Shown: piece by piece, positions 1 to 5,981 of the stretch | How positions within the stretch are numbered: position 1 is the first letter of the stretch | Layout: every line of letters begins with the position of its first letter | Assembly: GCA_002431345.1 (NCBI GenBank) | Contig: DJEN01000032.1 | Coordinates: forward strand, 8,134-24,664 | DNA from: Megasphaera sp. UBA5897 | GTDB taxonomy: Bacteria > Bacillota > Negativicutes > Veillonellales > Megasphaeraceae | DNA: 16,531 bases | Direction: 5' to 3' | The notes under the pieces: generated by a model | Seen by the model: only the letters and a program-made list of their open reading frames with translations | What the model was told of the DNA's origin: nothing | The model's database searches: none | Made by a program: the position numbers and the translations under genes

Positions 1-153
1 AAAAAAACAGAAGGCGTCAAAGATGCCATCGTCAATTTTATGCTTTTGAAAATGAAAGTAGAATTTGAAGACGGACAGGATGCCAAGGAAGTCATGGAAC
101 GGGTACGTCAAAACTGCAAGCGCATTGATGATGATTTTGAAATTTATTTGTAA
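1..153 (+). CDS. C-terminal fragment of a small heavy-metal-associated (HMA) domain protein
   Basis: An open frame enters from the left edge and ends at TAA 151-153, giving 50 residues. They read EGVKDAIVNFM, then KMKVEFEDG, then a helix ending in a Cys- and Asp-rich tail. This is the second half of an HMA (MerP/Atx1-like) fold: the 'GVxxAxVNF' strand and 'VEF' strand are typical of the metal-binding domains fused to Cd/Zn ATPases. The metal-binding CxxC loop would lie upstream and is not visible. The P-type ATPase that follows has no HMA domain of its own, so this protein is probably its detached metal-binding domain or a metallochaperone. The stop is followed at once by a strong terminator. 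Whether the frame starts as a stand-alone protein or is the tail of a larger one cannot be seen. Family assignment rests on pattern only. Confidence 0.7.
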   Translation, partial: KKTEGVKDAIVNFMLLKMKVEFEDGQDAKEVMERVRQNCKRIDDDFEIYL

Positions 154-161
154 GAATCTTG

Positions 162-206
162 AAAGACGCTGTTTTTTCTAAAAAATAGCAGACAGCGTCT
201 TTTTTT
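162..206 (+). terminator. Rho-independent terminator after the HMA gene
   Basis: AAAGACGCTG (162-171) pairs perfectly with CAGCGTCTTT (193-202). The right arm runs into seven T (200-206). The loop contains T and A runs that can extend the stem. It sits 9 bases after the HMA stop and separates that gene from the ATPase. Confidence 0.85.
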
Positions 207-254
207 ACCTACACATATGAACAAACACTCATATAACAGAAAGAAGGCTGAACG

Positions 255-2192
255 ATGAACAAAAAACAGCAAAAGACCTTGGTGCGTATTATCGTGACGA
301 TTGTCTTGCTAGGCATTATTTATATGCTTTCTGTCAGCGGCACGGCGCGGTTGGCAGCGTATCTCATTCCCTATGCCGTGATTGGTTATGATGTACTGCG
401 CAAAGCCGTTAAAGGGATTGGCAACCGCCAAGTGTTTGATGAAAATTTCCTCATGGCCGTGGCGACGATTGGTGCCTTGGCACTGGCTGTCTATGAAGAC
501 GGTGATTATACAGAAGCGATTGCCGTTATGCTTTTTTACCAAATTGGCGAACTGTTCCAAAGTTATGCTGTTGGAAAAAGCCGCCGCAATATCAGTGAAC
601 TCATGGATATCCGCCCCGATTATGCCAATATAGAAACAGACGGCACATTGGAACAAGTAGATCCGGATGAAGTAGCAATCGGCAGTACGATCGTCGTGCA
701 GCCCGGTGAAAAAGTTCCTATTGACGGTGTCGTGGTGTCGGGTACGTCCAGCCTGAATACGAGTGCTCTGACAGGAGAAAGTATACCGCGTGATGTATGC
801 CAGGGCGATGAAATTATTAGCGGCTGTATCAACATGACGGGCGTACTGCATGTCCGGACGACGAAGGAATTCGATGAATCGACAGTATCTAAAATTTTAG
901 ATCTCGTAGAAAACGCCAGTTCCCGCAAATCCAAATCGGAAGCATTTATTTCTAAATTTGCCCGCGTATATACGCCTATTGTTTGCTATAGTGCTTTGGC
1001 ATTGGCACTTATCCCGCCGCTGGTCCGCATGTTTGCACTGGGAATAGAGCCGCTGTGGGGCGACTGGGTATACCGCGCGCTGACGTTTTTAGTTATCAGT
1101 TGTCCCTGCGCGCTTGTTATCAGTGTGCCGCTTAGTTTCTTTGCCGGTATCGGCGGTGCCAGCAAAGCCGGTATTCTTATCAAAGGCTCCAATTATATGG
1201 AAACGCTGGCGAAAGTCAAGACCCTCGTTTTTGACAAGACCGGTACGCTGACAGAAGGTGTATTTGAAGTCGATGCCGTACACCACAACACGCTTGCCAA
1301 AGAAAAGTTGATTGAGTACGCGGCGATTGCCGAAAGCGCGTCGTCCCATCCGATTAGCAAGAGCCTGCAGAAAGCGTACGGACTGGCTGTAGATAGAAAA
1401 CGCGTGGAACATATAGAAGAAATCAGCGGCTGCGGCGTGACGGCAGACGTAGACGGCGTGCCCATTGCTGTCGGCAATGCCAAGCTGATGAAACGGCTGC
1501 ATATTCCGTATATAGACTGCCATCAGACTGGGACGATTGTTCATATTGCTGTCCATGGTGCCTATGCAGGGCATATTGTCATTGCTGATAAGATTAAAGC
1601 GACATCTTACCAGGCTATTGCCGCATTGAAGCAGTGCGGCATCCAAAAGACGGTTATGCTGACGGGCGATGCGGCGTCAACGGCACAGCACGTAGCAGCT
1701 GCCCTGCATATAGATGAAACCTATAGTGAGCTGCTTCCTGCCGATAAAGTGGACAAGGTTGAATCCTTGCTCCAAAAAGAAGGAAAAGCTAAACTGGCGT
1801 TTGTCGGCGACGGTATCAATGACGCACCGGTCTTATCACGCGCAGATATTGGCATTGCTATGGGAGCCATGGGGTCTGATGCAGCGATTGAAGCGGCGGA
1901 TATCGTCCTGATGGATGATGATCCGCTGAGCATTGCGACAGCCATTCAGATTGCCCGCAAATGCATGGGAATCGTGCATACCAACATTTGGTTTGCCATT
2001 GGCATCAAAGTGCTTTGCCTCGTGCTGGGTGCTGTGGGTTTTGCCAATATGTGGCTGGCTATTTTTGCCGACGTCGGTGTCATGGTGTTGGCTGTACTCA
2101 ATGCGATTCGTGCATTGTTTGTAAAAAAATATACAGTTTCACAGCCTCTTTCCACTGCAGCTGTTGCGACAGCCCGTAAGGCTGTACAATGA
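255..2192 (+). CDS. cadA: Heavy-metal P1B-type ATPase (Cd2+/Zn2+/Co2+ export type), without N-terminal HMA domain
   Basis: This 645-residue integral membrane ATPase should pump divalent soft metals out of the cytoplasm. Visible motifs in order: N-terminal membrane segments from about residue 10; actuator TGES at 173-176; the metal-binding CPC in a membrane helix at 283-285; the phosphorylated Asp327 in DKTGT; His365-Pro366 of the P1B nucleotide domain; GDGIND at 518-523; and a last helix with ADVGVMVLAVLNA. CPC plus this Asp-containing last helix is the P1B-2 (ZntA/CadA) pattern, as opposed to Cu pumps. Family members usually carry one or more N-terminal HMA domains; here the protein starts right at the first membrane helix, and an HMA protein is encoded just upstream. 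The ATG at 255 follows AGAAGG (242-247). I see no convincing promoter between the terminator and this gene, so expression may depend on read-through. The exact metal is inferred. Confidence 0.93.
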   Translation: MNKKQQKTLVRIIVTIVLLGIIYMLSVSGTARLAAYLIPYAVIGYDVLRKAVKGIGNRQVFDENFLMAVATIGALALAVYEDGDYTEAIAVMLFYQIGELFQSYAVGKSRRNISELMDIRPDYANIETDGTLEQVDPDEVAIGSTIVVQPGEKVPIDGVVVSGTSSLNTSALTGESIPRDVCQGDEIISGCINMTGVLHVRTTKEFDESTVSKILDLVENASSRKSKSEAFISKFARVYTPIVCYSALALALIPPLVRMFALGIEPLWGDWVYRALTFLVISCPCALVISVPLSFFAGIGGASKAGILIKGSNYMETLAKVKTLVFDKTGTLTEGVFEVDAVHHNTLAKEKLIEYAAIAESASSHPISKSLQKAYGLAVDRKRVEHIEEISGCGVTADVDGVPIAVGNAKLMKRLHIPYIDCHQTGTIVHIAVHGAYAGHIVIADKIKATSYQAIAALKQCGIQKTVMLTGDAASTAQHVAAALHIDETYSELLPADKVDKVESLLQKEGKAKLAFVGDGINDAPVLSRADIGIAMGAMGSDAAIEAADIVLMDDDPLSIATAIQIARKCMGIVHTNIWFAIGIKVLCLVLGAVGFANMWLAIFADVGVMVLAVLNAIRALFVKKYTVSQPLSTAAVATARKAVQ

Positions 2193-2220
2193 AAAATGTG
2201 CCGTAACAATGCATAAAAAC

Positions 2221-2249
2221 TTGAAAAATATGTATGATTGTGCTATGAT
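2221..2249 (+). promoter_or_regulatory. Sigma-A-type promoter for the carbamoyltransferase gene
   Basis: TTGAAA (2221-2226), a 17-base spacer, and TATGAT (2244-2249) preceded by TG at 2241-2242, an extended -10. The start codon is 45 bases downstream, after GGAGG at 2280-2284. This makes the gene independent of the ATPase. Confidence 0.8.
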
Positions 2250-2294
2250 AAGAAACGTAGATATTGGTATTCATAGTTTGGAGGATGCATAAAA

Positions 2295-3236
2295 ATGAAG
2301 AACGTAAACAGTTTGGCTGATTTTACGGTAGATGAAGTGAAAGGCATATTGTTATTGGCAGAAAAAATTAAGAAAAACCAGAGTGCTTATGCGCATGTAC
2401 TGGATGGCAAGAAATTGTATACATTGTTTGAAAAAACATCAAACCGTACGTATTTGTCTTTTTCGATTGGCATGGAAGAATTGGGCGGCCGTTCGTATAA
2501 TCAAAAATGGGCGGACAGCAACTTTACCATTGGCGATTTAGGCAGCGAAGTCAAATATGTTTGCCGCAACGTAGACTGCATTATGGGCCGGTTCAAAAAG
2601 GCAGAAACGACATGGGGCTTTATGAACAATGCCACTGTACCGGTCATTAACGGCTGTGACAATACGTTTCATCCTACGCAGGCTTTGGCAGATATGCTGA
2701 CCTTGTATGAAAAATTGGGCCGTTTTGAAACCAAAGTATTATATATTGGCGCCAAAAACAACACGTACAATTCCCTCAGTGAAATCGTTACCAAATTGGG
2801 CGGTACGATGTACGGTTTGACACCGTTCAGCCAGGTCATGGCTGTCGGCCAGGATTTCTATGATGATTTGAAACAAACAGGTCATTATATGGAACTGCCG
2901 ACGGATATTTCACAGGAAGAATTGAAAAAAGTCGTCGCTGATGTAGACTGTGTATATACGGATACATGGGTTGATATGGAATTCTTTACCAATCCGGCGT
3001 ATGCCGAAAAGAAAGAATCTATTATCAACATGATGATGCCGTATCAAATTAATGCTGATTTGATGGCTGGCACGGATACGATGGTTTTCCATGATATGCC
3101 GATTCATCCGGGTTTTGAAATTACGCAGGATGTCATGGATGCGCATTTGGAAACGATCTTGGATGAAGCCGAAAACCGCCGCCATGCAGAAAAAGGCTTG
3201 CTGGTATACTTGATAACTGGAAAATTAGATTGGTAA
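2295..3236 (+). CDS. Aspartate/ornithine carbamoyltransferase superfamily protein, substrate uncertain
   Basis: This 313-residue protein has the overall plan of ornithine carbamoyltransferase (OTC): an N-terminal carbamoyl-phosphate domain and a C-terminal Rossmann-like amino-acid domain. The phosphate loop is SNRT at residues 49-52 (within FEKTSNRTY) where OTC has STRTR. HPTQ (126-129) and Arg99 match the rest of the carbamoyl-phosphate site. The second-substrate motifs differ. OTC's 'DVWVSMG' is DTWVDMEF here (223-230). OTC's 'HCLP' is HDMP (266-269), followed by IHPGFEI, so the ornithine-facing Cys is replaced by Asp. The carbamoyl donor is therefore likely kept, but ornithine as acceptor is not assured. 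No arginine-pathway gene is nearby. The gene has its own promoter and terminator and looks monocistronic. ATG 2295 is 10 bases after GGAGG. An ornithine carbamoyltransferase label is the default; an N-carbamoyl acceptor of another kind is possible. Confidence 0.85.
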   Translation: MKNVNSLADFTVDEVKGILLLAEKIKKNQSAYAHVLDGKKLYTLFEKTSNRTYLSFSIGMEELGGRSYNQKWADSNFTIGDLGSEVKYVCRNVDCIMGRFKKAETTWGFMNNATVPVINGCDNTFHPTQALADMLTLYEKLGRFETKVLYIGAKNNTYNSLSEIVTKLGGTMYGLTPFSQVMAVGQDFYDDLKQTGHYMELPTDISQEELKKVVADVDCVYTDTWVDMEFFTNPAYAEKKESIINMMMPYQINADLMAGTDTMVFHDMPIHPGFEITQDVMDAHLETILDEAENRRHAEKGLLVYLITGKLDW

Positions 3237-3260
3237 TCAGGCGATAGATAATACATTCGG

Positions 3261-3306
3261 GCTGCAGCAAAATGAGTATGTTTATTCATTTTGCTGCAGC
3301 TCTTTT
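3261..3306 (+). terminator. Strong rho-independent terminator after the carbamoyltransferase
   Basis: GCTGCAGCAAAATGA (3261-3275) is the perfect complement of TCATTTTGCTGCAGC (3286-3300), a 15-bp stem with a 10-base loop, followed by TCTTTT. Confidence 0.9.
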
Positions 3307-3309
3307 GCT

Positions 3310-3342
3310 ATACTGTGCTGCAGGCATAGTTTGCCGCAGTAT
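3310..3342. other. Second hairpin in the 265-bp gap before the dehydrogenase
   Basis: CTGC-A-GGCA (3318-3326, A bulged) pairs with TGCCGCAG (3332-3339), with ATACTG/CAGTAT flanking at 3310-3315 and 3337-3342. No T-run follows, so this is not a classical terminator. Its role is unknown. Downstream, at 3419-3439, is another 7-bp hairpin (one GU pair), just before the promoter. Confidence 0.45.
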
Positions 3343-3452
3343 GACGTATTTTCTGCAAACTGCAAATAAAAAACGAGCAATGTTTAAAACGAAGGGATAG
3401 TGCATAGAAAGCGGTCATATGGGACGTTTTATGTTCCATGCAGGACTTTTTC

Positions 3453-3481
3453 TTGACAGCGGCATAGCTATCCAGTACGCT
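3453..3481 (+). promoter_or_regulatory. Probable promoter of the D-2-hydroxyacid dehydrogenase gene
   Basis: A perfect TTGACA at 3453-3458. The -10 is weak: TACGCT (3476-3481) at 17-base spacing. A better-looking TATAGA at 3481-3486 would need a 22-base spacer. The gene starts 26 bases further on. Confidence 0.55.
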
Positions 3482-3507
3482 ATAGAAAAGAAAGGAGTGC
3501 TTTGGTT

Positions 3508-4476
3508 ATGAGAATTTTGGTTGCTATGGATGTGAATGCTGCGCATAAAGCTTGGCTAAAAGAAGCGGCTGGAGATAATGAACTCGTATACTGGCCGGTT
3601 CAGGGGGCTGGCAGTGCTGTTGTGCCGCCGGAAGAACTGGCGAAGGCCGACGTCATTATTGGCAATGTAGCTACAAATTTGATGAAATATGCTGTGCGTC
3701 TGCAGTGGATGCAGCTTCACAGTGCCGGTGCCAATACATACTGCGTCCCCGGCGTCATGCCTAAGGGAGCCCAGCTGACGAATGCTACCGGTGCGTATGG
3801 CCTGGCGATTGCAGAACATATGACGGCGATGCTGTTGGCTATGATGAAGAAATTATATACGTATCATGATAATCAAAAAGAAGGAATATGGCATGATGAG
3901 GGCCAAGTCCACTCGATATATGGCGCAACCGTATTGGTTATTGGTTTTGGCAATATCGGCAAAGAATTTGGCAAACGCATGAAAGCGATGGGAGCGCATG
4001 TCATTGGCATACGCCGCCGCAGCGGTGACGTACCGCCGGAAGCAGACGAAATGGGGACGATGGATCGTCTGGATACGTACTTGGCCCGGGCAGATATTAT
4101 TGCTTCCAGCCTGCCGGAAACCAAGGCAACGTATCATTTGTACAATGCAGAGCGATTTGCTGCCATGAAGCGTCATGCTTATTTTATCAATGTAGGGCGG
4201 GGCAGCAATGTCGTGCAGGACGATTTGTGTCAGGCATTGACAAACGGTCAGTTGGCCGGAGCGGCTGTTGACGTGACGACGCCGGAACCGCTGCCGAAAG
4301 AAAGCCCGTTATGGCATACGCCGCATCTGTATATTACGCCGCACATTTCCGGCGGGTATCATTTGCAGGCGACGCATGACCGGATTGTACGCATTGCTGC
4401 CGACAACTTGAAACGTTTTTTGGCAGGACAGCCATTGGAAAACCAAGTGGATTTTGCAACGGGATATAAAAAATAA
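3508..4476 (+). CDS. D-isomer-specific 2-hydroxyacid dehydrogenase, probably NADP-dependent
   Basis: A 322-residue cytosolic oxidoreductase that should interconvert a 2-keto acid and a D-2-hydroxy acid. The nucleotide-binding loop is GFGNIG at residues 146-151. The three catalytic residues of the family are all in their usual places: Arg231 in VGRGS, Glu260 in TPEP, and His279 in ITPHISGG. At the end of the second Rossmann strand, where NAD enzymes carry an acidic residue, this protein has three arginines (169-171). That is the pattern of NADP-using glyoxylate/hydroxypyruvate reductases, so NADPH preference is inferred. The substrate is not determined. ATG 3508 lies 10 bases after AAAGGAG (3491-3497); an in-frame TTG at 3502 is only 4 bases from it and less likely. 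The gene has its own promoter and is probably transcribed alone. Confidence 0.9.
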   Translation: MRILVAMDVNAAHKAWLKEAAGDNELVYWPVQGAGSAVVPPEELAKADVIIGNVATNLMKYAVRLQWMQLHSAGANTYCVPGVMPKGAQLTNATGAYGLAIAEHMTAMLLAMMKKLYTYHDNQKEGIWHDEGQVHSIYGATVLVIGFGNIGKEFGKRMKAMGAHVIGIRRRSGDVPPEADEMGTMDRLDTYLARADIIASSLPETKATYHLYNAERFAAMKRHAYFINVGRGSNVVQDDLCQALTNGQLAGAAVDVTTPEPLPKESPLWHTPHLYITPHISGGYHLQATHDRIVRIAADNLKRFLAGQPLENQVDFATGYKK

Positions 4477-4504
4477 GCAGGCATTGTACAGAGAGAATGC
4501 CTGC
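4477..4504 (+). other. Hairpin immediately after the dehydrogenase stop codon
   Basis: GCAGGCATT (4477-4485) pairs with AATGCCTGC (4496-4504), a perfect 9-bp stem beginning on the base after the stop. No T-run follows, so it is more likely a 3'-end stabilising structure or a decayed terminator than the main terminator, which lies at 4555-4608. Confidence 0.55.
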
Positions 4505-4524
4505 TGCAGAAATGTTTGAAGCTG

Positions 4525-4561
4525 CTAAAAACTACAAACTAAAAACCAGCAACTAAAAAAA
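4525..4561. repeat. Short A-rich tandem repeat, 14-bp period, about 2.5 copies
   Basis: CTAAAAACTACAAA (4525-4538), CTAAAAACCAGCAA (4539-4552) and a partial CTAAAAAAA (4553-4561). The first two units match at 11 of 14 positions. It lies directly before the bidirectional terminator. Confidence 0.6.
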
Positions 4562-4608
4562 CACCCAGCAGCGTATCGCTTCTTATGATATGCTGCTGGG
4601 TGTTTTTT
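4555..4608. terminator. Bidirectional terminator between convergent genes
   Basis: CACCCAGCAGC flanked by A-runs (4556-4572) is complementary to GCTGCTGGGTG followed by six T (4592-4608). Further pairing narrows the loop to about 9 bases. An A-run on the left and a T-run on the right let it stop transcription from both the dehydrogenase (+) and the YigZ gene (-). Confidence 0.9.
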
Positions 4609-4620
4609 GCCGTGCATATA

Positions 4621-5265
4621 TTATGTATGAGACCGAATAATGGGAATCGTTTTTTGCCCCTGTGCGGTATATACGGCTGTGCCGTTTGTGTTGTTTGTGA
4701 GCAGATCGGTTACTTTTTCTGTCGATTCTTGGGGAATTTCCAGCGTAAACGTAACTGCATCGGCAAAATCACGCTGGGCAATGCGGATATGATACGTTGG
4801 TGCCAAACGTTCCATCATGCTGACAAAGGGGTAAGCCATGCGGACGGCAAGTACATCGTAAGGCTTATAGTCTGCAATAGAGGCAGCTTCCAGTCCTAGC
4901 ACAACTGCGTGGCCATAGGCACGGATTAAGCCGCTTGCGCCTAGTTTGATGCCGCCGAAATAGCGGGTTACGACGACAACTGTATTGGTAATGCCCTGTT
5001 TTTTCAATACTTCCAGCATGGGTTTTCCTGCTGTGCCGGATGGTTCGCCGTCATCGCTGGATTTTTGCATCAGACCGGAAGCTCCGATTTGATACGCATA
5101 ACAGTTATGCCGGGCATCCCAATATTGTTTGCGGATTTTGGCAACGTATGCAGCGGCTTCCGTTTCGGTATGCACTTCTTTCAGCGACGCAATAAAACGG
5201 GACTTTTTGACATCATATTCCGCAGTGGCTTCTCCATAAACTGATGTGATAAAAGGAACAGTCAT
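4621..5265 (-). CDS. YigZ/IMPACT family protein (UPF0029)
   Basis: A 214-residue protein of the conserved YigZ family. The N-terminal IMPACT-type domain shows its diagnostic motifs: ARHNCYAY (51-58), DDGEPSGTAGKP (71-82) and RYFGGIKLGASGLIRAY (101-117). The remaining C-terminal part (from about 135) corresponds to the small DUF1949 alpha/beta domain. Length is normal for the family. The eukaryotic relative IMPACT binds the translation regulator Gcn1; the bacterial role is not firmly established, so I give none. The start ATG (5263-5265 on the complement) is 7 bases after TAAGGAGA (5273-5280 on the complement). It has its own promoter, lies 81 bases downstream of the XRE gene on the same strand, and ends at the bidirectional terminator. 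Confidence 0.93.
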   Translation of the reverse strand: MTVPFITSVYGEATAEYDVKKSRFIASLKEVHTETEAAAYVAKIRKQYWDARHNCYAYQIGASGLMQKSSDDGEPSGTAGKPMLEVLKKQGITNTVVVVTRYFGGIKLGASGLIRAYGHAVVLGLEAASIADYKPYDVLAVRMAYPFVSMMERLAPTYHIRIAQRDFADAVTFTLEIPQESTEKVTDLLTNNTNGTAVYTAQGQKTIPIIRSHT

Positions 5266-5297
5266 ATACGTATCTCCTTAGTATAAATGTTTCTTCT

Positions 5298-5326
5298 ATC
5301 ATACCGCAATCTTTGCTGTTTGACAA
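5298..5326 (-). promoter_or_regulatory. Promoter of the YigZ-family gene
   Basis: On the minus strand, TTGTCA (5326-5321), a 17-base spacer, then TATGAT (5303-5298). Each hexamer matches consensus at five of six positions. The start codon lies about 33 bases downstream of the -10. Confidence 0.75.
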
Positions 5327-5346
5327 AGCGAAGATGTACATTCTTT

Positions 5347-5694
5347 TCATGCATCTATATGAAGTAAGGTTTCAATAGCCCGTTGGTCTTCATCTGAAAG
5401 GGCATGAATAGCACGAATGATGCGGCTGTCTTTTTCGGAAATAGAAGCACAAGAGGTACAGTCATGCTGGTTATTTTCTACGCCTTGACAGAACATGCCC
5501 GGTCTGCCTACTAGAACACAAATGGGAATCTGAAAGTAATCGGCCATTTTTAACAGTACGGAAATATCCGGTGAATACAGGCCTGTTTCCCACGAATACA
5601 CCGCTTGTTTTGACATGCCGAATAAGGACCCGAATTCAGTTTGTGTCAGTCCTTTTTTCTTGCGATAAAATCTAATTTCTTGTCCTAATGTCAT
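5347..5694 (-). CDS. XRE-family (Cro/C1-type) transcriptional regulator with a cysteine cluster
   Basis: A 115-residue protein with an N-terminal Cro/C1 helix-turn-helix at about residues 4-58: LTQTEFGSLFGMS then KQAVYSWETG and SPDISVLLKMADYF, the classical XRE five-helix layout. The second half is short. It contains four cysteines (59, 69, 79, 82) with His77 between, in a CQGVENNQHDCTSC stretch, then a helical tail (SEKDSRIIRAIHALS...). No known sensor domain is recognised; the Cys/His cluster could bind a metal or respond to redox, which is inference. ATG (5692-5694 on the complement) is 8 bases from AGGAG (5703-5707). Palindromes between its promoter and its start codon suggest autoregulation. 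Targets are unknown; the neighbouring YigZ and aminopeptidase genes are candidates only by position. Confidence 0.85.
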   Translation of the reverse strand: MTLGQEIRFYRKKKGLTQTEFGSLFGMSKQAVYSWETGLYSPDISVLLKMADYFQIPICVLVGRPGMFCQGVENNQHDCTSCASISEKDSRIIRAIHALSDEDQRAIETLLHIDA

Positions 5695-5708
5695 AATTCA
5701 TACTCCTG

Positions 5709-5729
5709 TGATGTAACATCATGATGCAT
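5709..5729. promoter_or_regulatory. Overlapping palindromes in the leader of the XRE gene, candidate operator
   Basis: TGATGT-A-ACATCA (5709-5721) is a perfect 13-base palindrome. It overlaps CATCATGATG (5717-5726, perfect) and is followed by ATGCAT (5724-5729). They lie between the promoter and ribosome-binding site of the regulator gene, where an autorepressor would bind. Binding by this XRE protein is inferred. Confidence 0.5.
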
Positions 5730-5758
5730 TTTATTTAAGATATAATATATCATCATTA

Positions 5759-5787
5759 ATTATAATGTGAATATAAATTCGAGTCAA
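5759..5787 (-). promoter_or_regulatory. Near-consensus promoter of the XRE regulator
   Basis: On the minus strand, TTGACT (5787-5782), 17-base spacer, TATAAT (5764-5759). Transcription would begin near 5752, leaving a leader of about 58 bases that includes the palindromes. Confidence 0.8.
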
Positions 5788-5981
5788 CATTAAATTTAAA
5801 TATTCTATGATATCGTTTAAATACACGAAAAATGCAATGCTAATATTACATAATTACTGTATTTTTTGTCTATATATCCCTGAATGTTGTTATATACGTT
5901 TTATTGGATAAAAAGCCAAATTGCATATATGAACAACTGGCAAAATACCATGCTGCCATGCGGGACAGCACCTAAAATCAA
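5788..5981. other. AT-rich gene-free spacer with a weak hairpin after the aminopeptidase
   Basis: No coding region is supported here. At 5951-5970, TGCTG...CAGCA forms a 5-bp stem with CC/GG inside across a bulge. Read on the minus strand it follows the aminopeptidase stop and is followed only by TGGTATTTTG, so it is at best a weak terminator. Confidence 0.3.

Noticed and set aside
309..851. Long reverse-strand open frame (180 codons) opposite the metal ATPase, and another at 1089-1646
   Set aside because: They lie entirely inside a well-recognised gene, have no ribosome-binding site or family motifs, and are the usual by-product of codon bias on the opposite strand.
4585..4899. Forward frame of 104 codons at the end of the YigZ gene
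   Set aside because: It begins inside the bidirectional terminator and then overlaps the recognised YigZ coding sequence in antisense.
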